From DATBMA01 sp036555105 (GTDB taxonomy: Bacteria; Actinomycetota; Acidimicrobiia; Spongiisociales; ZC4RG35), in contig DATBMA010000109.1 in NCBI GenBank assembly GCA_036555105.1, positions 1 to 57,446 of the forward strand: 57,446 nt of DNA, written 5' to 3'. The first letter of the stretch is position 1; the number at the start of each line of letters is the position of its first letter. The notes under the pieces were generated by a model. That model worked only from the letters and a program-made list of their open reading frames with translations, did not search any database and had not been told where the DNA came from. Shown one piece after another: positions 51,350-57,446 of this stretch. A program made the position numbers and the translations under genes.

Positions 51350-52354
51350 ATGCGCCCCGCCGGATGGGCGGCCGGATTGGCCTTGCTGGCCGCGGCCTGC
51401 ACGCCTGCCTCGACCGCAACCACGACTGCCGGCGCGTTACCAGCGACCACCGGGGCGGCACCGACCAGCTCGGCCACCACCGCCGGGCCGGCGAGCTGGC
51501 AACGCCGGGCCGACCTCACCATGGCCAGGTCGGAGATGCCCGCCGCGGTCCTCGACGGGAGGATCTACGTGCTGGGCGGCCTGGTCCCCGGCCTGGGCGG
51601 AGCAGGGGCGACCGCCACCGCCGAGGTCTACGACCCCACTTCTGACCGATGGGCGGCGATCGCCGACATGCCGGCTCCCCGCCACCACTTGATGGCGGCA
51701 GCCTCAGGGCGCCACGTCTACGCCATCGGGGGGTTCGACGAGACCGGGTTCAACCCGGTCGACACGGTGTGGCGCTACGACCCCGCCTCCGACACCTGGG
51801 AGACGAGGGCCGGGCTCCCGGCGCCGGTCGGAGCCGGGGCGGCCGCGGTGGCCGACGGGACCATCTACCTGCTGGGCGGGGTCCCGGGCGGTATCACTGC
51901 CCTCGCCTACGACCCCGAGGGCGACACCTGGTCCGACGTCGCCGCAATGCCGGTGTCACGTGAACATGTCGCCGCCGTGGCCCGCGATGGGCAGGTGTGG
52001 GTGATCGGAGGGCGATGGCAGGGGGCGATGCATGCTTCGGTGAGTGTGCTCGACCCTGCGGCCGGCACCTGGACGGCCGGGCCGGACATGCAGGAGGCAC
52101 GCTCGGGCTTCGGGGCAGCGCTGGCCGATGACTCGATCGTGGTGGCGGGCGGTGAGGTATTCGAGCCGACTCGGGCTTTGGACGGGGTAGAGCTCCTCGA
52201 CGAGACATGGAGGAGCCTCGAGCCCGCCCCTACCCCGATCCATGGTGTCCCCTTGGCGGCGGTGGACGGCACCCTCTACCTGATCGGAGGATCGCTGGAG
52301 GCGGCGGCAGCAGACAACACGGTGGCGGTGTGGGCCATGGCCCCAGCCGCCTGA
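51350..52354 (+). CDS. Kelch-repeat lipoprotein
   Basis: 334 aa. Signal peptide with lipobox LLAAAC, a Thr/Ala-rich linker (STATTTAGALPATTG), then a beta-propeller of about six kelch repeats: RIYVLGGLVPG, HVYAIGGFDETG, TIYLLGGVPGG, QVWVIGGRWQG, SIVVAGGEVFE and TLYLIGGSLEA, each with the GG pair and a following Y/W-D/P turn. Likely extracytoplasmic, binding an unknown partner or sugar. Convergent with the DUF2207 gene, 3 bp apart. Confidence 0.85.
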   Translation: MRPAGWAAGLALLAAACTPASTATTTAGALPATTGAAPTSSATTAGPASWQRRADLTMARSEMPAAVLDGRIYVLGGLVPGLGGAGATATAEVYDPTSDRWAAIADMPAPRHHLMAAASGRHVYAIGGFDETGFNPVDTVWRYDPASDTWETRAGLPAPVGAGAAAVADGTIYLLGGVPGGITALAYDPEGDTWSDVAAMPVSREHVAAVARDGQVWVIGGRWQGAMHASVSVLDPAAGTWTAGPDMQEARSGFGAALADDSIVVAGGEVFEPTRALDGVELLDETWRSLEPAPTPIHGVPLAAVDGTLYLIGGSLEAAAADNTVAVWAMAPAA

Positions 52355-52357
52355 GGC

Positions 52358-54223
52358 CTACCAGGCCCCTCCCCCGCCTCCCCCTCCGCCCCCACCCCCG
52401 CCGCCACTGAATCCCCCTCCGAACCCGCCCCCGCCGGATGAAGGCGGGGTGAACGCCGATCGAAGTGCCGAGTTCAGCCCGCTGAAGGCGTTCTCCGAGC
52501 CGCCGCCGGTGAACCCATGCGACCCGTACCAGTAGATGCTCGAGGTCGTGGCCAGCTCTTGGGGGGCGCGCAGCCGGGCCGCCTCCAGCACCTCCTCGGC
52601 CAGCCCGAACCCGATCGCGTACACCAGCAGCCGGTCCCACAACGTCAGCGAGATGGTGGGCGCCTCCTGGAGACGACTGAAGTCGGCCAGATAATTGCGG
52701 AAGGCGGACCAGCGGGCCGCCTCCAACGCCCCTTCCGGGGTTCGGCGGACATGGGCCGACCTGCGCCCGAGCAGCACCGCCAGGATGACGGCGTTGATGA
52801 TCCCGGCGATGATCAGGCCGGGGACCACCAGCGCGGCCACCTGGCCCTTGACCACTTGCGAAAGCAGGAACCCGAGCGCCATCACCACCACTGCGCCGAC
52901 CACGAAGACGAGCCCGAGCACCTTGCGGCCCCGCACGTCCAGCATCCTCCGGTTGACTACCGCGGCCGACGCCTCGCGAACGAACGACTGGTAGGAGGAG
53001 GCGTTGGCCGATGCGTCCTCCCGAATGAGGGACCGGAACTCATGCAGCGGCTGGGGGCCCTCGGCCAGCACCCGCTCCACCACGCCGAGTGCCTCGAGCT
53101 CGTAGTCGGAGAGGCCGCCAGACTTGCCGGTGAGTGAAAGCTCGAGGTCGCTGATCTGCTCCGATCGCAGGCCCGCCCAAGTCTCCCGCTCCACGGTGAC
53201 CGGCTTGGCCCCAACGTAGCCCCGGCTGATCAGGTCGAAGAGCGTGGCCGTGAACTGGCGCTCGTCCACCTTCCCCTGGCTCAGCAAAGCCCCCACCTCG
53301 GCTGGAGCCAGTGCGGTGGGAGGCTCCTGCTCGTACTCGCGGTCGTATGCGACCTTCGGCTCCCGGCCGAAGCGCCAGAAGACTATGGCGGAGACGATGG
53401 CCGCCGGCACGAAGGCGAGGAACGGCAGCAGAAGGGCGATCCAGCGCAACAGACGCTGGCGGGAGGCGTCCGCCGCTGCTTCCCGCTCCTCCTCGTCGAG
53501 GATCACCTCGCGGCCGCTGCCGTCGATCACAGTCGCCCCCCCGGTCGAGGTGAGGAGGCTGCGGGGGAACATCACCCTCATCTCCACGAACTGCCCCGCC
53601 GGGATGCCCGCGGCCTCCAGAGTGGGTCGTGCCTGGTCAGCGCCGAGGTCGGTCGAGCCCGCTACCGAGGAAGGATGACCCCAAACTCTCACGTCACCGG
53701 GAGCCGACGCCCCCGGCAGGCTCATCGATGCGTCCAACTCTCCGAGGCCGACCTCCCACTCGTCTCCCCACACCTGCAGGTTGACGTCGACCACGTCGTC
53801 GTATGCCTTGGCCAGGCCGACGAACCGGTAGGAGATCTGGAACGTGCGCTGCTCGTCAAATGCCGAGTAGTGCCAGACGATGCGGATCCGGCCACCCAGG
53901 TCGGTGGTGCCGAAGGTGCCGGGGGGCGAGCTGCAGCCGAGATCGGTGCATCCACCCGGCTGGTACGTCTCGCCTGCCTCTCTCACCTGCACATCGGTCA
54001 CCGATTCGCCGGCTCGCAGCGGTATGTCGCGGAACGCCCCCGAGAAGTCGCCTGAAAAGTCGAACGTGATCGACTCCTCGACCTGCAGGGAGCCGTCCGG
54101 TTGCACCTCCACCACCACCTGGGCAGCGGGAAGGGTGAACTCCTTGGCGAGAGCGGGCAGCGCTGGGGCCAGCAACGCCGACAGCAGGGCCAGCCATACG
54201 AGGAGACGGAGGCGGCTGCTCAG
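52358..54223 (-). CDS. DUF2207 membrane protein with a glycine-rich tail
   Basis: About 621 aa. A signal peptide (SSRLRLLVWLALLSALLA, then PALPALA) precedes a DUF2207 beta-domain (LQVEESITFDFSGDFSGAFR, IPLRAGES), membrane helices (ALLLPFLAFVPAAIVSAIVF, LGLVFVVGAVVVMALGFLL) and a C-terminal all-Gly run ending GAW, all typical for this family. Function unknown; it usually occurs with LemA. Only a CTG at 54223, overlapping the lemA stop, gives a full signal peptide; a TTG at 54175 would cut into it, so I favour CTG. Confidence 0.83.
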   Translation of the reverse strand: MSSRLRLLVWLALLSALLAPALPALAKEFTLPAAQVVVEVQPDGSLQVEESITFDFSGDFSGAFRDIPLRAGESVTDVQVREAGETYQPGGCTDLGCSSPPGTFGTTDLGGRIRIVWHYSAFDEQRTFQISYRFVGLAKAYDDVVDVNLQVWGDEWEVGLGELDASMSLPGASAPGDVRVWGHPSSVAGSTDLGADQARPTLEAAGIPAGQFVEMRVMFPRSLLTSTGGATVIDGSGREVILDEEEREAAADASRQRLLRWIALLLPFLAFVPAAIVSAIVFWRFGREPKVAYDREYEQEPPTALAPAEVGALLSQGKVDERQFTATLFDLISRGYVGAKPVTVERETWAGLRSEQISDLELSLTGKSGGLSDYELEALGVVERVLAEGPQPLHEFRSLIREDASANASSYQSFVREASAAVVNRRMLDVRGRKVLGLVFVVGAVVVMALGFLLSQVVKGQVAALVVPGLIIAGIINAVILAVLLGRRSAHVRRTPEGALEAARWSAFRNYLADFSRLQEAPTISLTLWDRLLVYAIGFGLAEEVLEAARLRAPQELATTSSIYWYGSHGFTGGGSENAFSGLNSALRSAFTPPSSGGGGFGGGFSGGGGGGGGGGGGGAW

Positions 54224-54765
54224 AACTGGACCTGGGGAGCCTCGTCTGCCGCCGCCGGGGCGTCGAAGAACTCCCGGGTCTTGAAACCGGTGAAGGAGGC
54301 GACGATGTTCGACGGGACTCTCTGAACCGCGTTGTTGTAGGTCAGCACCGAGTCGTTGTAGATCTGGCGCGAGACCGCCACTTTGTTCTCGGTGTCGGAC
54401 AGGTCGGCTTGCAGCTGCTGGAAGTTCTCCGAGGCCCGCAACTGCGGGTAGGCCTCAGCCAGGGCGAAGAGTTGACGGAGAGCGCCGGTCAGGATGTTGT
54501 CGGCCTGCGCCGCCTCGGCCGGACCGGAAGCCGCCTGAGCCGCGTTCCGGGCCTTGACCACCGCCTCGAAGGTCCCCTGCTCGTGGGCGGCGTAGCCCTT
54601 GACCGTCTCCACCAGGTTGGGAATGAGGTCATACCGCCGCTTGAGCTGGACCTCCACTTGACCCCAGGCGTTGTCCACCCGGTTGCGCTTGGTGACCAGC
54701 CCGTTGTAGGCGGCGATGAACCAGATGACCAGCAGGGCGACGACGGCGATCCAGATCCATTCCAT
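54220..54765 (-). CDS. lemA: LemA family protein
   Basis: 181 aa. One N-terminal membrane helix (WIWIAVVALLVIWFIAAYNGL) then the helical LemA domain: RNRVDNAWGQVEVQLKRRYD, LIPNLVETVKGYAAHEQGTF, ENFQQLQADLSDTENKVAVSR-like and YNDSVLTYNNAVQRVPSNIV. Membrane-attached helix bundle of unknown role, commonly paired with DUF2207 or TPM proteins. It overlaps the next gene by 4 bp. Confidence 0.9.
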   Translation of the reverse strand: MEWIWIAVVALLVIWFIAAYNGLVTKRNRVDNAWGQVEVQLKRRYDLIPNLVETVKGYAAHEQGTFEAVVKARNAAQAASGPAEAAQADNILTGALRQLFALAEAYPQLRASENFQQLQADLSDTENKVAVSRQIYNDSVLTYNNAVQRVPSNIVASFTGFKTREFFDAPAAADEAPQVQF

Positions 54766-54803
54766 TGGGTGAGCCTAAACCGGGCAAGATCGGGCGGCCC
54801 GGC

Positions 54804-55724
54804 CTACAGCAGCCCGGCCATGGTGCTGCCCAGATCCGACGGCGTAGGTGCCACCGCGATCCCCGCTTCCTCGAAGGCCGCGATCTTGGCGGCGGCGGTG
54901 CCGCTGCCACCCGAGACGATGGCGCCGGCATGGCCCATGCGCCGGCCGGGGGGAGCGGTGGTACCTGCGATGAAGCCGGCCACCGGCTTGCGCATCTCCT
55001 CCTTGACGAAGGCAGCCGCCTCCTCCTCGGCGGATCCGCCGATCTCCCCGATCATCACGACGCCCTCGGTGGCGGGGTCGTCGTTGAACATCCTCAATAC
55101 GTCGACGAAGCTGGTGCCATTGACGGGATCGCCACCGATCCCGACGGCAGTGGTCTGGCCCAGGCCGAGCTCGGTCAGCTGATGCACGGCTTCATAGGTG
55201 AGGGTGCCGGAACGTGAGACCACCCCGATGCGCCCCCGGGAGTGGATGTAGCCGGGCATGATCCCGATCTTGCACTCGCCCGGGGTGATTACCCCAGGAC
55301 AGTTGGGGCCAACCAGGCGGGTGTCCTTGTCGGCCAGGTAGCGCTTGGCCACCACCATGTCGCCGACCGGCACCCCCTCGGTGATCGCCACGATCAGCGA
55401 GATCGACCCGGCTGCCGCCTCCATGATGGCGTCGGCGGCGAAGGCGGGGGGGACGTACACCACCGCGGCGTCGGCGCCGGTGGCGGCCACCGCCTCCCGC
55501 ACGGTCCGGAAGATCGGCAGCTTCACCCGATACCGATCCGTCCTCCCCGGGACCCCTGATCGGTCGGTATCGCCCTCGAAGATCTCGACCTCTCCCGCCC
55601 GCGTGGGGTGGACGGCCCCGACCATCTGGGTCCCGTAAGCGATCGCCTTGTCGGTATGGAACCTGCCGGTCTTGCCGAGCCCCTGGACGATGACCTTGGT
55701 TTGGGCTGAGACGAGGATGCTCAG
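54804..55724 (-). CDS. sucD: Succinyl-CoA synthetase alpha subunit
   Basis: 306 aa. CoA-binding motif IVQGLGKTGRFHTDKAIAYG, VYVPPAFAADAIMEA, VGPNCPGVITPGECKIGIMPG, GRIGVVSRSGTLTYEA and the phospho-His in GTTAPPGRRMGHAGAIVSGG (His near residue 250). It forms ADP/GDP-type succinyl-CoA ligase with SucC. The only codon placed correctly after a strong AAAGGAGG site is a CTG at 55724, giving MSILVSAQTKVIV; in-frame codons upstream come from the repeat. A CTG start is therefore likely. Confidence 0.93.
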   Translation of the reverse strand: MSILVSAQTKVIVQGLGKTGRFHTDKAIAYGTQMVGAVHPTRAGEVEIFEGDTDRSGVPGRTDRYRVKLPIFRTVREAVAATGADAAVVYVPPAFAADAIMEAAAGSISLIVAITEGVPVGDMVVAKRYLADKDTRLVGPNCPGVITPGECKIGIMPGYIHSRGRIGVVSRSGTLTYEAVHQLTELGLGQTTAVGIGGDPVNGTSFVDVLRMFNDDPATEGVVMIGEIGGSAEEEAAAFVKEEMRKPVAGFIAGTTAPPGRRMGHAGAIVSGGSGTAAAKIAAFEEAGIAVAPTPSDLGSTMAGLL

Positions 55725-55746
55725 GGCGCCTCCTTTCGGGAGGCGC

Positions 55747-55843
55747 AGTACAAAGTACAAAGTACAAAGTACCCAGACAGGAACCTGCTCGGGGGCGATG
55801 GCGCGGTCCAGTCTGAGTACTGGGTACTCAGCACTGAGTACTG
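55747..55843. repeat. Family B palindromic element between sucC and sucD
   Basis: Four AGTACAA/AGTACCC heptamers on the left, GAGTACT/GGTACT copies on the right, and an inner inverted pair AGTACCCAGACAGGAA (55768-55783) against TCCAGTCTGAGTACT (55807-55821). The centre GGGGGCGATGGCGCGG shares GGCGATGGC with the copy at 40544. It sits inside an operon, 20 bp downstream of sucC in transcription direction and just before the sucD ribosome site. Confidence 0.84.
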
Positions 55844-55863
55844 GTCGGGCAGCGGCTGCCCGA

Positions 55864-57083
<1,220 letters not shown>

Positions 57084-57087
<4 letters not shown>

Positions 57088-57446
57088 GGCGACACCCGAT
57101 CGGGGACGTTCGCCTCCACCCAATCAGTGATCGCTGCCAGTGAGGCTCCCGAGGTGAATATGGCGGCGAAGCCGGCTTGCTCGAGCGTGGCAACGTCGTT
57201 CTCCGGGATCACCCCGCCGCCGAACACGATGATGTCGCCGGCGTCGCGGGCGCGCAGCTCCTCTACCACTTGTGGGAACAGGGTCATGTGGGCGCCCGAC
57301 AGGGAAGAGAGCCCGACTGCGTCGACGTCCTCGTCCACGGCGATGGCAGCGATCTGGGCCGGGGTCTGGTGAAGGCCGCTGTAGATGACCTCGTGCCCGG
57401 AGTCACGCAATGCCCGGGCGATCACCTTCGCACCGCGGTCGTGCCC
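57084..57446 (-). CDS. Methylmalonyl-CoA mutase, B12-binding domain or subunit (5' part outside the window)
   Basis: The last 120 codons of a cobalamin-binding domain. The window edge cuts the B12 motif: GHDRGAKVIARALRDSGHEV is visible, lacking the preceding D of DxHxxG. Then VDAVGLSSLSGAHMTLFPQV and IIVFGGGVIPENDV follow, the pattern of methylmalonyl-CoA mutase rather than methionine synthase. It may be the end of a long alpha chain or a separate small subunit. Its product succinyl-CoA is used by SucCD, encoded immediately downstream. Confidence 0.9.

Overview
The window comes from a high-GC chromosome, almost certainly an actinobacterium. The markers are a WhiB2-like regulator, a proteasome activator (Bpa) ending in GQYL, an F420-biosynthesis guanylyltransferase (FbiD/CofC), a PIG-L deacetylase, a cytochrome b558-type succinate dehydrogenase and many GTG starts in GTGA/ATGA stop-start overlaps. 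A deep lineage such as Acidimicrobiia is my inference from the gene mix, not something I can prove here. Coding density is very high; most genes are in operons with 1-4 base overlaps.

Layout. 1-5.8 kb (minus): a tandem array of tRNA-Glu 3'-end copies, tRNA-Glu(UUC), gltX, a fumarylacetoacetase-family gene, an unknown gene, ilvE and an S9 peptidase. 5.9-10.8 kb (plus): pgpA, a universal stress protein, then a tight operon of an unknown membrane protein, a methylmalonyl-CoA epimerase-like VOC protein, fbiD, a PIG-L deacetylase and glycerate 2-kinase. 10.8-15.4 kb: a sugar-ABC ATPase, an SDR, a small lipoprotein with a DUF2332 gene, an HNH endonuclease gene flanked by inverted short repeats, and tRNA-Glu(CUC)/tRNA-Gln(CUG) with further tRNA-Glu 3'-end copies. 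15.5-18.4 kb (plus): a zinc-ribbon protein and a sensor histidine kinase coupled to a Thr-rich surface protein.

18.6-24.9 kb (minus): a Tad/Flp pilus machinery operon (cpaB-tadZ-tadA-tadB-tadC-flp and three pseudopilin-like genes). 25-28 kb: an unknown gene, a MerR/excisionase-like regulator, an M3-like peptidase, bpa and whiB. A perfect 28-bp palindrome separates whiB from the sdhCAB operon (28.2-31.7 kb). 31.8-40.5 kb (plus): a remarkable second pilus-related block with three TadE/TadG modules, two of them tandem duplicates about 2.67 kb apart, plus a broken TadE copy. 40.7-42 kb: a DapA-family gene and an SCP2-domain gene. 42-50.7 kb (minus): purN-purH-folD-icd-nadA-nadB-nadC-mdh. 50.8-57.4 kb: a small membrane protein, a kelch lipoprotein, a DUF2207/LemA pair, sucCD and the B12-binding part of methylmalonyl-CoA mutase, cut by the window edge.

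How the genes fit together: TCA-cycle enzymes (icd, sucCD, sdhCAB, mdh) together with methylmalonyl-CoA mutase and an epimerase suggest aerobic heterotrophy with propionyl-CoA use. The two Tad blocks suggest an adhesive or secreted fibre with an expanded set of minor pseudopilins. Between the genes lie two families of short palindromic repeats built from 7-8 bp iterons (one GGTCTCAC/GTGAGACC-like, one GTACTT/AAGTAC-like). They repeatedly abut start codons or interrupt operons, and one pair flanks an HNH gene. These repeats and the tRNA-Glu 3'-end arrays are the least explained parts of the window.
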